The notes below the pieces were generated by a model. It searched no databases, had not been told where the DNA came from, and worked only from the letters and a program-made list of their open reading frames with translations. A stretch of DNA of 64,000 nucleotides from Polaromonas naphthalenivorans CJ2 (lineage in GTDB: Bacteria > Pseudomonadota > Gammaproteobacteria > Burkholderiales > Burkholderiaceae_C). A program made the translations under genes and the position numbers. Numbering within the stretch: position 1 is the stretch's first letter; the number at the start of each line of letters is the position of its first letter. Shown one piece after another: positions 47,494-59,076 of the stretch. The stretch is taken from positions 62,001-126,000 of the forward strand of contig NC_008758.1 in the NCBI RefSeq assembly GCF_000015505.1, written 5' to 3'.

Positions 47494-48050
47494 CTGTCCA
47501 CACGTTCTCCATCATTTTGTTGACTGAACCTGACAGCCTGCAACCTGAACCATTGGCCTGGCTGGCGGCGGCTGTTTTTATTGTCTCTGTCCGCTACGAG
47601 CTACTTATGCCGCTGCTGCCGGATTCAATGCCACCGATGTTGCCAAGTGCGACGCCTACCGAAGTCGCTCCTCATGTCGGCTTTCTCAGCGGCATGCACT
47701 TTGCCGGTATGCCTGTTGGGGCGCCCCTGTGGGAAGCTGTCGCGGTCCATGCAAGTTCAGGGCGTAGCCGGCTTTGGGCAGACGCTCGGACCGTCCGTCA
47801 AGGGATGTCTTTCAGTGCGCTCGCACAGCGCAGCTCGGTCTGGCTGACTGCTTCTCTTGTCACGATGTTGCTTTCGTTGGTGACCCGCCCGGGCTGGTGG
47901 TCGTCCATTCCTGCCAAATTTACCGGCCTCCTCACTGGGGGTTCAAGCTTTTGGCAGGAAGTGCGTGAATTGCTACAACAGGATTGCGAAACCCCCTGGG
48001 ATCAAGCGATAGGCAGGGTCCGCAGCTTAACGGTCAAACTAAACTTTTAG
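47490..48050 (+). pseudogene. Internally deleted MFS transporter remnant
   Basis: The first part (WLAAAVFIVSVRYELLMPLLPDSMP and HVGFLSGMHFAGMPVGAPLW) matches residues about 40-130 of the transporter at 37850, and FGQTLG plus LTASLVTMLLSLVTRPGWW matches its last helix, partly in another frame. The middle ten helices are missing. The C-terminal 50 residues are unrelated. Together with the ATPase remnant at 46591 it suggests that a larger duplicated block has collapsed. Confidence 0.75.
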
Positions 48051-48061
48051 GAGAAATGAAA

Positions 48062-48694
48062 ATGCGCAAACTATTGTCAATTTTGACAGCGGTGTTGGTG
48101 TTGAGCCTCAGTGGATGTGGCTATAACACCTTTCAAACCACGGACGAGCAAGTCAAGGCGAGTTGGTCCGAGGTGGTCAATCAGTACCAACGCCGTGCGG
48201 ACTTGGTTCCCAATCTCGTCAATACTGTCAAAGGCGAGGCCAAGTTCGAGCAGGACACGCTCACCAAGGTGGTTGAAGCACGCTCAAAGGCGACCTCCAT
48301 CCAGGCTACGCCGGAACTGATCAACGACCCTGCAGCATTTCAGAAATTCCAGCAGGCACAGGGTGAATTGACCGGTGCCTTGTCCAGGCTGATGGTGGTT
48401 TCAGAGAACTATCCGAACCTTAAAGCGAATCAAGGTTTCCGCGACCTGCAGGCACAGCTGGAGGGCACCGAAAACCGCATCACGGTGGCGCGCAACCGCT
48501 ACATCAAGTCGGTGCAGGAGTACAACGTGACGGTGCGCTCGTTTCCCTCCAATCTGACAGCGATGGTGCTTGGCTACAAAGCCAAGCCCAATTTTTCCGT
48601 AGACAACGAAAAGGAAATCTCTAGCCCGCCAAGCGTCGGTTTTGACAGCGCACCTGCCAAGCCCGCCAGTGGTGCCTCGGGAGCGGCCAGATGA
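48062..48694 (+). CDS. lemA: LemA family lipoprotein
   Basis: This 210-residue protein has a lipobox (LSLSGCGYN) and the LemA coiled helical domain: VKASWSEVVNQYQRRADLVPNLVNTVKG, ARSKAT, VVSENYPNLKANQGFRDLQAQLEGTENRITVARNRYIKSVQEYN. LemA proteins are periplasm-facing helical proteins often paired with TPM-domain proteins, as here. AGGAG lies eight bases before 48062, better spaced than for the ATG at 48056. The stop overlaps the TPM gene start. Confidence 0.92.
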   Translation: MRKLLSILTAVLVLSLSGCGYNTFQTTDEQVKASWSEVVNQYQRRADLVPNLVNTVKGEAKFEQDTLTKVVEARSKATSIQATPELINDPAAFQKFQQAQGELTGALSRLMVVSENYPNLKANQGFRDLQAQLEGTENRITVARNRYIKSVQEYNVTVRSFPSNLTAMVLGYKAKPNFSVDNEKEISSPPSVGFDSAPAKPASGASGAAR

Positions 48695-49551
48695 GGGCCT
48701 TCATGACCGCAAAAAGGTCGGCCAAGTCCTTTCTACTGGCATTCATGCTGTGCGGTTCCTTACTGGCCGTAGCGCAAGTTTCGGTCCCGGCATTGATCGG
48801 GCATGTCACCGACCAGACCGGCACGCTCACGGCCGAGCAAAAGTCCTCCCTGGAGCAGACCTTGACCGCGTTTGAAGCCCGCAAGGGCAGTCAGCTTGCA
48901 GTCCTGATGATTCCTTCTTCAGCACCAGAAGAAATCGAGCAGTACGCCTTGCGTGTTGCAGAGCAATGGAAGCTCGGGCGCAAGAAGGTCGATGACGGAG
49001 CCATCCTGGTTATTGCCAAGGATGATCGTACGCTGCGCATCGAGGTCGGTTATGGCCTGGAAGGGGCGCTCAACGATGCCACCAGCAAACGCATCATCAG
49101 CGAGATCATCGTTCCGCAGTTCAAGCAGCAAAATTATTATGGCGGCATCACGGCCGGGGTCGGGCAAATCATCCGCATTATTGACGGCGAGCCTCTGCCG
49201 GCGACGAGTGAGAAGCCTGTTGCCGGCCTTGACGGGTTCCAGCAGTACGTGCCCTTCATCTTTATCGCCGCTCTCGCAGTCGGTGGCGCGCTGCGTGTCT
49301 GGCTAGGCAGAGTTCCTGGTGCATTCGTTACTGGCGCAGGCATCGCGCTGGTGGCATGGTTTGTTGCTGGCGTCCTGTCTACTGCGTTGTTGGCAGGGTT
49401 GATGGCTCTTTTCGTCACGTTGGCGGGTGGCGGCATGGGCAGGCATGGACTCGGCGGGTACTACGGTGGAGGCGGCCGGGGTGGTTCTGGCGGCGGCTTT
49501 CGCGGGGGTGGGGGCGGCTTTGGTGGCGGCGGTGCGTCGGGGAGATGGTAG
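48691..49551 (+). CDS. TPM-domain membrane protein with Gly-rich tail (YgcG family)
   Basis: This 286-residue protein has a signal peptide, a TPM domain (about 30-165, with TDQTGTLTAEQKSSLEQTL, LAVLMIPSS and LRIEVGYGLEGALND), two or three membrane helices, and a tail made almost only of glycine (GGGGRGGSGGGF). TPM proteins are linked to membrane protein quality or photosystem repair in other organisms; in LemA operons their job is unknown. It overlaps lemA by ATGA. Confidence 0.9.
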   Translation: MRAFMTAKRSAKSFLLAFMLCGSLLAVAQVSVPALIGHVTDQTGTLTAEQKSSLEQTLTAFEARKGSQLAVLMIPSSAPEEIEQYALRVAEQWKLGRKKVDDGAILVIAKDDRTLRIEVGYGLEGALNDATSKRIISEIIVPQFKQQNYYGGITAGVGQIIRIIDGEPLPATSEKPVAGLDGFQQYVPFIFIAALAVGGALRVWLGRVPGAFVTGAGIALVAWFVAGVLSTALLAGLMALFVTLAGGGMGRHGLGGYYGGGGRGGSGGGFRGGGGGFGGGGASGRW

Positions 49552-49553
49552 CC

Positions 49554-50051
49554 ATGAATATCAAACGAATCATGAAGCATTTGCTGACGACCCGCGGACA
49601 GGTCAAACGGGCCTTTCCGCACAGCACATTGACCAGAATCGAAGCAGCGATCAAGGCAAGCGAGATAACCCATGTCGGAGAAATCCGTTTCGCGGTCGAA
49701 GGCGCACTCGATGGCATGCCGCTGTTCAAAGGCCAGTCGGCCAGAGAACGTGCGATCGATTTATTTGCGCTACTGCGGGTGTGGGACACCCGGCACAACA
49801 ATGGTTTGCTGATTTATCTGTTGCTGGCTGACCGCGCAGTAGAGATTGTTGCCGACCGAGGGATTCATGAAAAAGTGGGTTCGCAGGATTGGAACAAGAT
49901 TTGCCAACAGATGGAAAGGGCCTTCAGTCAATCGAACTATGAAAGCGGTGTGCTCAGCGGCGTGCAGGCTGTGACGCAGCACCTGGTGCAGCACTTCCCG
50001 GCTGGCGGCCAAAACGGCAACGAACTACCCGACAAGCCGGTGGTCCTGTGA
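49554..50051 (+). CDS. Second TPM-domain protein
   Basis: This 165-residue protein lacks a signal peptide and has the TPM-like segments TLTRIEAAIKASEITHVGEIRFAVEGAL, RAIDLFALLRVWDTRHNNGLLIYLLLADRAVEIVADRGIHEKVG and SGVLSGVQAVTQHLVQHFP. It is the third gene of the LemA-TPM-TPM operon and starts three bases after the previous stop. A cytosolic or membrane-attached partner of the other two is likely. Confidence 0.85.
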   Translation: MNIKRIMKHLLTTRGQVKRAFPHSTLTRIEAAIKASEITHVGEIRFAVEGALDGMPLFKGQSARERAIDLFALLRVWDTRHNNGLLIYLLLADRAVEIVADRGIHEKVGSQDWNKICQQMERAFSQSNYESGVLSGVQAVTQHLVQHFPAGGQNGNELPDKPVVL

Positions 50052-50260
50052 GACAGGCAACGTTGAAAACATCCGTAGCCCACAGATGCTCCAGAAATTA
50101 CTCAATAAACACTTGTGGGCTGGCTTCGCTGATTGTGATTGACGTTTCTCAGGTGAGCCGCTACTAGCTAGTAGTGACTCATTTATTCAGGGGCACTGCC
50201 ATGAAAACCATGGCAAAGCGCAGGTGCCAAGCGACCCGAACACCGACAAGGAATAACACT

Positions 50261-52597
<2,337 letters not shown>

Positions 52598-52746
52598 CGC
52601 CGCTGTTTTGGCTGTATCGCCGCCAACAACTGCCATCGCCAGAGGTATGAAGTCGCAAGAAAGATAGCGTGTTCGGCGATGGCATCCAAAACGCGCCAAT
52701 ACAGGCTGAGCCCTGATAGAAGTTTATTTACCAACCAAGAAAGATC

Positions 52747-53790
52747 ATGATGAAAAAAACTAATAACTGGATTTTGACAGCGATTCAGCTGGGCCTGCTG
52801 GCTTGGTCCGGCGCCGCTTTAGCGGCTGACAAAGTCTATGTGGCCAATGAGGGTGCTGACACGGTCAGCGTGCTCGATGCCGCGTCGTTCAAGACACTGG
52901 CGAGCGTGCCTGTCGGCAAGTCACCGCACAACGTGCAGGTATCGCCCGACGGCAAGGTTGTATGGGTCACCAACAACGGCGAGCCTAATCAGGTGGCGGC
53001 CTCTGTGCATAAGGAAATGGTCAAAAGTGAACACAGCGCGATGGCGACAGCAGGAGCCGTTTGGGCCATTGATACCAGTAGTAACGCGGTAATCGCCAAG
53101 GTGCCGGTCGGCCCTCACCCGGCTCATGTGGTGGTGTCACCAGACGGGCGCTTTGCCTATATCACCAATGGCGGCGACAACACGGTCAGTGTGGTTGACA
53201 CATCGGCGCGACGCGTGGTCGCCACGATTCCGGTCGGCAAGTTTCCCCACGGCCTTCGCATCAGTCCGGACGGCAAGCAGGCCTATGTCGCCAACCTCAA
53301 GGGCGGCACGGTCTCGGTGATTGATACCGCCAGCCAAAAGGAAGTCGCGCAAATTCCGGCAGGCAAGGGGCCGGCCCAGGTCGGCTTCACACCGGACGGT
53401 CGCCTTGTCTTGGTCTCGCTGTCGGAAGAAAACGCAGTCGCTGTGATCGACTCCACCACGCGAAAGGTGATTCGCAAGGTCGCGGTCGGAACGGTCCCCA
53501 TCCAGCTGTACGCCACGCCGGACTCGCGCACGTTTCTGGTAGCCAACCAAGGCTCGCCCAAGAAACCTGGCAAAACTGTCAGCTTGATCAACTTGGAGAG
53601 TTTCAAGGTCGTCAAGACCGTCATGACCGGCGCCGGTGCTCATGGCGTGGTCGTCGATCGTGATGGCAGGTATGCCTACGTGACCAACACTTACGCCAAC
53701 TCGGTTTCCGTGGTCGATGTGAAGGACCGCAAGGTCGTCAAGACCGTTCCTGTGGGCAAGGGCCCCAACGGCATCAGCGTGACGCCTTGA
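52747..53790 (+). CDS. YncE-like seven-bladed beta-propeller protein
   Basis: This 347-residue exported protein has a signal peptide (LTAIQLGLLAWSGAALA) and about seven repeats of the type VYVANEGADTVSVLD ... VPVGKSPHNVQVSPDGKVVWVTNN, the YVTN repeat family. YncE-type propellers are periplasmic proteins of mostly unknown function; some bind DNA or metals. A polar insert (PNQVAASVHKEMVKSEHSAMA) is between blades one and two. The next gene starts on its stop (TGATG). Confidence 0.9.
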   Translation: MMKKTNNWILTAIQLGLLAWSGAALAADKVYVANEGADTVSVLDAASFKTLASVPVGKSPHNVQVSPDGKVVWVTNNGEPNQVAASVHKEMVKSEHSAMATAGAVWAIDTSSNAVIAKVPVGPHPAHVVVSPDGRFAYITNGGDNTVSVVDTSARRVVATIPVGKFPHGLRISPDGKQAYVANLKGGTVSVIDTASQKEVAQIPAGKGPAQVGFTPDGRLVLVSLSEENAVAVIDSTTRKVIRKVAVGTVPIQLYATPDSRTFLVANQGSPKKPGKTVSLINLESFKVVKTVMTGAGAHGVVVDRDGRYAYVTNTYANSVSVVDVKDRKVVKTVPVGKGPNGISVTP

Positions 53791-54215
53791 TGGTGACCCG
53801 GCGCTTGCCGTTGTCCGCCAAGGTGTTCCTTGTTTGCGGCTTCTATCTTGTTGCGCTGGGCCTGTACTTCTTGCTTCTGCGTCCGGCCTTGTTGCCCGAA
53901 GATCCGCGCTACATCGGCAGTTCGCTTGAAGCGATTCGCGCCTCAGTGCCCGGCCTGGAGCGTTGGCTTGGACATGTGTTCAACGTCATGGGCGGCTTCA
54001 TGGTGGCCGCCGGCGCGCTAACGGTGCATGCGGCCTGGCGTTGGCTGGCAAAGCGCGAGCGAGGAACGTTCGCTGCCTTGTCAGTGGCCGGTGGGGCCAG
54101 CGTCGGGCTAATGAGTGCCACCAATTTTCTTTTGCACTCGAATTTTCGATGGCTGCTCTTGGTGCCCTCGCTCTTGTGGCTTTTGGGCCTCGCGTGTTAT
54201 CTCAGGGAACGCTGA
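53790..54215 (+). CDS. Hypothetical four-helix membrane protein
   Basis: This 141-residue protein has four helices: VFLVCGFYLVALGLYFLLL, VFNVMGGFMVAAGALTVHAAW, FAALSVAGGASVGLMSATNFLL and WLLLVPSLLWLLGLACYL. The start ATG overlaps the propeller stop. I recognise no family. Coupling to the propeller suggests they work together. Confidence 0.7.
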   Translation: MVTRRLPLSAKVFLVCGFYLVALGLYFLLLRPALLPEDPRYIGSSLEAIRASVPGLERWLGHVFNVMGGFMVAAGALTVHAAWRWLAKRERGTFAALSVAGGASVGLMSATNFLLHSNFRWLLLVPSLLWLLGLACYLRER

Positions 54216-54700
54216 TTTGCTGGCTGGACAAACCCGGGTTTCGAAGTTTCAAGGAGGACAGGCATACCGCCCTTGCCCGGTGTTTCCACCATATTGCGTT
54301 GCTGACGTGTCGAATACTGATTGGCGGTTCATTTGGCACCGGGCCAAGCGGTAATGCCAGGCGATGAGCCTGCCAACGTCCACCTGAAAAAACGCATCCT
54401 GAAATGCCATCCTCGGACGGCTTCACTGCGGCTGCGTCTTGCGTTTTTCCGGGGTGCCCTGTTAGGCATTCAGCCAGTCTTCTTGTGCTTTGCGAAATCG
54501 CGCCAAAGCAAATAACCAATGTTCAGCAGAACCACAGGCCACTGGCGACCGCACTGAGCAATATTGCTGTCACACCCATACTGCGATGCGAACGGCTGCA
54601 CGGCAATGTTTTGCGTCTGCAAATATAGGCTCAAATAAAGGCCTGATTTTGGATAGGGATGGTCCGGGGCGCATCAGCCGTTCCCCGGACTTGCCCTTAA
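54216..54700. other. Region without a supported gene, between convergent units
   Basis: About 485 bases. A minus-strand frame ending in VVLLNIGYLLWRDFAKHKKTG (about 54471-54536) reads like a short membrane tail, but it has no start or homologue I know. The only structured feature is the hairpin at 54662-54690. Confidence 0.5.
54662..54690. terminator. Perfect 8-bp GC hairpin between convergent genes
   Basis: GTCCGGGG (54662-54669) pairs with CCCCGGAC (54683-54690) across a 13-base loop. It lies just beyond the stop of the minus-strand cusF-like gene. No T run follows on either strand, so it may stabilise mRNA ends or act with Rho. Confidence 0.45.
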
Positions 54701-55054
54701 TTAATTGGCCGGCTGAATGTCTGTCACTACAATGGCGCCACCGGTTTTTTCCGCCTTAAAGCGAACCTTGTCCCCTGCCTTGACTTTGTCCAGCATGGCC
54801 GGGTCCTTGACCTGGAACACCATGGTCATGCCCGGCATGTCTAAGTTTTTGATCTCGCCATGCTTGATAGTGATTTTCTTGGCTTCCATGTCCACTTTGC
54901 GAATTTCGCCTTCGGCCATGTCGGCTGCCGCTGCCGGCGCTGTTTTGCTTGACTCCTCCTTGATCATGGGGGCGCTGCCGTGTGAGGTCGCATAAGCCGA
55001 CGCAGCGCCGGCCAGAAGGGTCGTGATGACCAAAAGGGCTTTAAGATTTTTCAT
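54701..55054 (-). CDS. cusF: CusF-like periplasmic copper chaperone, copy 1
   Basis: This 117-residue exported protein has a signal peptide (LLVITTLLAGAASAYA) and a CusF-type OB fold: EGEIRKVDMEAKKITIKHGEIKNLDMPGMTMVFQVKD, with the MPGMTM copper ligands. It binds Cu(I)/Ag(I) in the periplasm. The ATG at 55054 gives the conventional signal peptide. It is the last gene of the minus-strand copper run. The gene at 62858 is a related copy. Confidence 0.9.
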   Translation of the reverse strand: MKNLKALLVITTLLAGAASAYATSHGSAPMIKEESSKTAPAAAADMAEGEIRKVDMEAKKITIKHGEIKNLDMPGMTMVFQVKDPAMLDKVKAGDKVRFKAEKTGGAIVVTDIQPAN

Positions 55055-55138
55055 GGTGTTTTCTCTCAAAATTGCGTTGAAGGCGTGGCCGGCCAGCGCA
55101 AGCGGTGGCTGCCACGGGGATTGCGTGAGTTCCTCAGA

Positions 55139-55654
55139 TCAATGGGCATGCCCAGCCTGAGCTTGCCTTTTGGCAGGGGTTTTGCCGCTAGCAACATTGA
55201 CCGAACCCTTCATGCCCGCGTCGTAATGGCCAGGCTGCAGGCAGGCAAAGTCCACCTTGCCAGCCTTGGTGAAATGCCAGATGATTTCACCGCTTTTGCC
55301 TGGCGCCACAGTGACCATGTTTTCGTCGGCGTGTTCCATCTCGGGATTTTTCTTCATCACCTCGTAATGGTCCTTGAGCTCCTTGGCGGTTCCCAGCACC
55401 ATTTCGTGCTTGACCTGGCCGGAATTCTTGGCGACAAAGCGGATGGTTTCACCTTGCTTGACAGCGATCTTTGACGTGTGAAAGCGCATGTCGTCGGTCA
55501 TGTCGACGTTGACGGTACGCGTCACATTGGCGGCGACGCCGGGTTTGCCGATCTCCTCGACGCCGCCATGGCCCCCGGCGTGGTTGCCTGCGGCCATGGC
55601 CGTGAGGGCCAGAAAAATGCCGGGAATGGCGATCAGGATGTTGCGTGATTTCAT
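55139..55654 (-). CDS. Cupredoxin-family exported protein
   Basis: This 171-residue protein has a signal peptide and His-rich N-terminal part (GNHAGGHGG), then a cupredoxin fold with VNVDMTDDMRFHTSKIAVKQGETIRFV, NSGQVKHEMVLG and a copper site HFTKAGKVDFACLQPGHYDAGM (Cys, His, Met). It may carry electrons or copper to the multicopper oxidase gene upstream (55704). GGTATC precedes; AAAGG is the ribosome site. Confidence 0.9.
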   Translation of the reverse strand: MKSRNILIAIPGIFLALTAMAAGNHAGGHGGVEEIGKPGVAANVTRTVNVDMTDDMRFHTSKIAVKQGETIRFVAKNSGQVKHEMVLGTAKELKDHYEVMKKNPEMEHADENMVTVAPGKSGEIIWHFTKAGKVDFACLQPGHYDAGMKGSVNVASGKTPAKRQAQAGHAH

Positions 55655-55703
55655 GAGATACCTTTCAAAAGGGTTGAATGCAAATAAAGAAACTAAAACT
55701 AAC

Positions 55704-57137
55704 TTAATGTTTCATGCCGCCCATGGCTCCCGCACCTCCCATGACGGGCTTGCGCACCTGGACCTCGACCTCTTTGGCCGGCATGTTCTGCGCCTTCATG
55801 GTCTGGCCGCCCTCTGCGGCAAAGCGCGCCGGGTTGGGCAGTGCGCCCGTCCATTCATAAGCCACCTCGCCGGCCGGGTGCTTGTACCAGCCCGGGTCCT
55901 TGTAGTCGCCGGCTTTCTGGTCCTTGCGCACCTTGACGACGCTGAACATGCCGCCCATCTCGACCGAGCCAAACGGCCCCTCTCCGCTCATCATCCGCGC
56001 CGTGTTGTCGGGCAGCGGCATGTCCATCTCGGCCATGTCGGCCATGCCGCGCTCGCCCATCACCATGTAGTCGGGAATGACGTTGGTGATGTCTTTGACC
56101 ACTTTGCGATGGTCCACGCCGATCAGGGTTGGCACGTCGTGGCCCATCGCGTTCATCGTGTGGTGGCTCTTGTGGCAATGAAAGGCCCAGTCGCCTTCCT
56201 CGTCGGCCAGGAATTCCAGCTGCCGCATCTGGCCGACGGCCACATCGGTTGTTACTTCATATTGGCGTGAGGATTTTGGTGTGGGACCGCCATCGGTGCC
56301 AGTTACCAGAAATTCATGGCCGTGCAAGTGCATCGGATGGTTGGTCATGGTCAGGTTGCCGATGCGGATGCGCACCTTGTCGTTCTTGCGCACGACCAGC
56401 GGGTCGATGCCCGGAAAGACCCGGCTGTTCCAGCTCCACAGGTTGAAGTCAAGCATGGTCATGATCTTGGGCGTGTAGGCGCCGGGGTCGATGTCGTAGG
56501 CATTGAGCAGGAACACGAAGTCGCGGTTCACCTCGTCGATCAGCGGGTGCCTTGCCTTGGGGTGGGTGATCCAGAAACCCATCATGCCCATGGCCATCTG
56601 CGTCATCTCGTCGGCATGCGGGTGGTACATGAAGGTGCCGGGGCGCTTGGCTAAGAATTCGTAGACAAAAGTCTTGCCGACCGGAATCGCCTTTTGCGTC
56701 AGGCCCGAGACGCCGTCCATGCCGTTGGGCAGGCGCTGGCCGTGCCAGTGCACGCTGGTGTGCTCGGGCAGCTTGTTAGTCACAAAAATGCGCACCCGGT
56801 CGCCCTCGACCACCTCGATGGTAGGACCTGGCGACTGGCCGTTGTAGCCCCACAGGTGGGCCTTGAAGCCGGGCGACATCTCGCGCACCACCGGCTCGGC
56901 CACCAGGTGGAACTCCTTCACGCCGTTGTTCATGCGCCAGGGCAGCGTCCAGCCGTTGAGCGTGACCACCGGGTTGTAGGGGCGGCCGGTCTCGGGCACC
57001 AGCGGCGCCATCGTGTCAGGTTTGGATTGAAAAACGGGCTCAGGCAGGGCGGCCATGGCCACCCGGCTCACTGCAGCCGCAGCCACCGCCGTGGTAATGG
57101 CGCCAGCGCCAGTCAGAAAATTTCTTCGATTCGTCAT
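55704..57137 (-). CDS. Multicopper oxidase with Tat signal
   Basis: This 477-residue oxidase begins with the Tat-type NRRNFLTGAGAITTAVAAAAVSRVAMA. The copper-ligand blocks are HWHGQRLPNG, FMYHPHADEM, NHPMHLHGHEF and FHCHKSHHTMNAM, with type 1 Cys, His and Met in order. A Met-rich region near the C-terminus (GERGMADMAEMDMPLPDNTARMM) could bind Cu(I). It is much less like the oxidase at 26165, so the window has two different oxidases rather than a duplicate. Its neighbours are a TolC-type lipoprotein and a cupredoxin. Confidence 0.93.
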   Translation of the reverse strand: MTNRRNFLTGAGAITTAVAAAAVSRVAMAALPEPVFQSKPDTMAPLVPETGRPYNPVVTLNGWTLPWRMNNGVKEFHLVAEPVVREMSPGFKAHLWGYNGQSPGPTIEVVEGDRVRIFVTNKLPEHTSVHWHGQRLPNGMDGVSGLTQKAIPVGKTFVYEFLAKRPGTFMYHPHADEMTQMAMGMMGFWITHPKARHPLIDEVNRDFVFLLNAYDIDPGAYTPKIMTMLDFNLWSWNSRVFPGIDPLVVRKNDKVRIRIGNLTMTNHPMHLHGHEFLVTGTDGGPTPKSSRQYEVTTDVAVGQMRQLEFLADEEGDWAFHCHKSHHTMNAMGHDVPTLIGVDHRKVVKDITNVIPDYMVMGERGMADMAEMDMPLPDNTARMMSGEGPFGSVEMGGMFSVVKVRKDQKAGDYKDPGWYKHPAGEVAYEWTGALPNPARFAAEGGQTMKAQNMPAKEVEVQVRKPVMGGAGAMGGMKH

Positions 57138-57183
57138 AAAATTTTTGCTTTATGTAGGGTCTTCAATTGGGTTGTAGCTGGCA

Positions 57184-58602
57184 TCAGTGGCCAGCGGCTT
57201 CACCGCCACCACCTGCTGCAGGCGCGGCCATGGCCAATGTGGTCGGCTTGCCGATCATGGAGGCAGCCAGCGCGGCATCGGCCAGCCAGAACTGCTGGTA
57301 AGCGTTGAGGGCAGCGGTGACGCTGGCGATCTGGTCGCGGTTGTCGGCCAACAACTCGAACACGCCGATCAGCATGCCGTTGTAGCGCAGCACATTTTCT
57401 TCAGAGATGGTCTTGCGCAGCGGCACGATTTCATCGCGGTAATGCCGAGCCACGTCGTAAGCGGTGCGGTAAGCCGAATAGCTTTCGCGCAGTTGGGACG
57501 AGGCGCCGCGCACTGCGCCTTCATACCGGCTGGCCGCAGCCAGCGACTGCGCGTTCATCGCGTCCCGCTTGGCGGTGCCCCAGTCGAAAATCGGCAGGCG
57601 AATATCAAGCTCGTAACCCTTGCGCGCGCTTTTCGTGCCTTCTGCGTTGTCAAAGACCGTGTCACGGCGAATGCCGAGCTCCACATCCACCAGGCTCTCG
57701 ATCAGATTCAGTCCTTGTGACCGGCCGGCGTTGTCGAGCTGCTGGCGCGCCATCCGCACATCGAGCCGCTGCTCGGCAGAATTCGCGTTGACGCTGGCGG
57801 CTTGACGGGGCTCCTTGGGCAACTCGGGCAGGCGTTCAGGCAATTGCAACTGCCCGGCTTGTGCCGCTGTCAGTCCCAGCAGCCGGGTCAATTCTTCCCT
57901 GGCCGCGGTGCTGGCATGCTGGCTGGAGGCCAGCTGCGCTGCGCTGTCGGCATAAAAGCTTTGCTGACGCGCACGCTGCAGCTTGTTGAAATTGCCCACC
58001 TGCTGCATGCGCCGCGCCAGTTCGGCGCTCGCCTGCGCGCTGCGGTTGACCTGATTTGCATACGCCAAGGTCTGCTGCGCGGCGACGGCGCGAACCCAGG
58101 CCTGGCGAACCTGGGTCACTTGCTCGACCACATTGGCGCTGAGCTGGACCCGGGCCTGCGCCATCTGACCTCGGGAAATTTCCATTCGCCGGGGCAGCAT
58201 CAACAAATCGAGCAGGCCAAAGGACAGCAAGCGGCCCAGTTCCAGTTCCTCGCCCGAGCGGACGCGCTCGAAATTGAACACGGGGTTGGCGATTCGGCCC
58301 GTCTGGTTGGCCTGTGCCATGTCGGCCCAGCTTTGCGCCAGCAATGTTTGCACCGCCGGGCTGTTGGCCAGTGCCAGTTGCACGGCTTCGTCCATGCTCA
58401 GCGATTTGGCAAGCAACTCACTGGTCAATCTCGCCCTGGCTTGACTTTGCTGCTCAGTACGACTGAGCTCGAGCTTGCCTTGGGTGAAGGTGCCTGTGCT
58501 GTCATTGGTGCCCTGCACCGCCTGGTCGAAGTTGACCGAAGCGCAGCCGACCAGCACCAGTGCTGACATGGCCACGGCGGAGAGTCGAAAAATTCTTTTC
58601 AT
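57184..58602 (-). CDS. TolC-family outer-membrane lipoprotein
   Basis: This 472-residue TolC-type protein has a lipoprotein signal (SALVLVGCASVNFD), two long helical repeats, and DWGTAKRDAMNAQSLAAASRYEGAVRGASSQLRESYSAYRTAYDVARHYRDEIVPLRKTISEENVLRYNGMLIGVFELL in the second half. The start at 58602 has AGGAAAA upstream; the open frame continues to 58887 but has no signal. No RND or ABC partner is in this operon, so it may work alone or with CusAB encoded elsewhere. Confidence 0.9.
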   Translation of the reverse strand: MKRIFRLSAVAMSALVLVGCASVNFDQAVQGTNDSTGTFTQGKLELSRTEQQSQARARLTSELLAKSLSMDEAVQLALANSPAVQTLLAQSWADMAQANQTGRIANPVFNFERVRSGEELELGRLLSFGLLDLLMLPRRMEISRGQMAQARVQLSANVVEQVTQVRQAWVRAVAAQQTLAYANQVNRSAQASAELARRMQQVGNFNKLQRARQQSFYADSAAQLASSQHASTAAREELTRLLGLTAAQAGQLQLPERLPELPKEPRQAASVNANSAEQRLDVRMARQQLDNAGRSQGLNLIESLVDVELGIRRDTVFDNAEGTKSARKGYELDIRLPIFDWGTAKRDAMNAQSLAAASRYEGAVRGASSQLRESYSAYRTAYDVARHYRDEIVPLRKTISEENVLRYNGMLIGVFELLADNRDQIASVTAALNAYQQFWLADAALAASMIGKPTTLAMAAPAAGGGGEAAGH

Positions 58603-58615
58603 ATGGGTTTTCCTG

Positions 58616-58954
58616 TCACGGTTTGGCGGGCGCTGTACTGGATGCAGGCTTGGCAGCGTTGTCCGGCGACTGGCCCTGGCTGGCTTCTTTGGCATAGGCG
58701 CGCCATCCGCCAATCTGGCCAGCAATGTCATTGGTTTCTTTCCAATTGACGATTTTTTCGTCTTTATAGGGTAGGTAACCTTCAAGCGCCGAGCGGTAGC
58801 TTGGCTGCCCGTCCTCAGCCATGGCTGCAGGGCCAGGCTGTGCAGGGGCGGTCGCAGGCGCCTGCGCGCTGGCTTGCATGGCGCCAAGCGAGGCGGCCAG
58901 CAGTGCCAGCCTCGCCAGCGATGTGCGCAAGTTGGAATGAATGCAGATAATCAC
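58616..58954 (-). CDS. Small exported protein of copper operon
   Basis: This 112-residue protein has a signal peptide (LARLALLAASLGAMQASAQA), a Pro/Ala-rich linker and a conserved core YRSALEGYLPYKDEKIVNWKETNDIAGQIGGWRAYAKEA. I know such small proteins next to TolC-type copper genes, without function. The GTG at 58954 has AGGAG six bases upstream, better than the in-frame longer start at 58978. It is followed by the TolC-type gene after 13 bases. Confidence 0.72.
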   Translation of the reverse strand: MIICIHSNLRTSLARLALLAASLGAMQASAQAPATAPAQPGPAAMAEDGQPSYRSALEGYLPYKDEKIVNWKETNDIAGQIGGWRAYAKEASQGQSPDNAAKPASSTAPAKP

Positions 58955-59076
58955 AAAAATCTCCTGATTGACAAGCAAGGCGATGGGAACATCGCAGCGA
59001 TCCGGCCATCATTAAGATGTCATGACCTTTAATGGCCATGCCGGCAGCAAGTACAGGCCCAATATGGGCCTGAGCG

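Noticed and set aside
54202..54519. Minus-strand frame of 105 codons after the four-helix membrane gene
   Set aside because: Partly overlaps a convergent gene, has no start signal and no known relatives.
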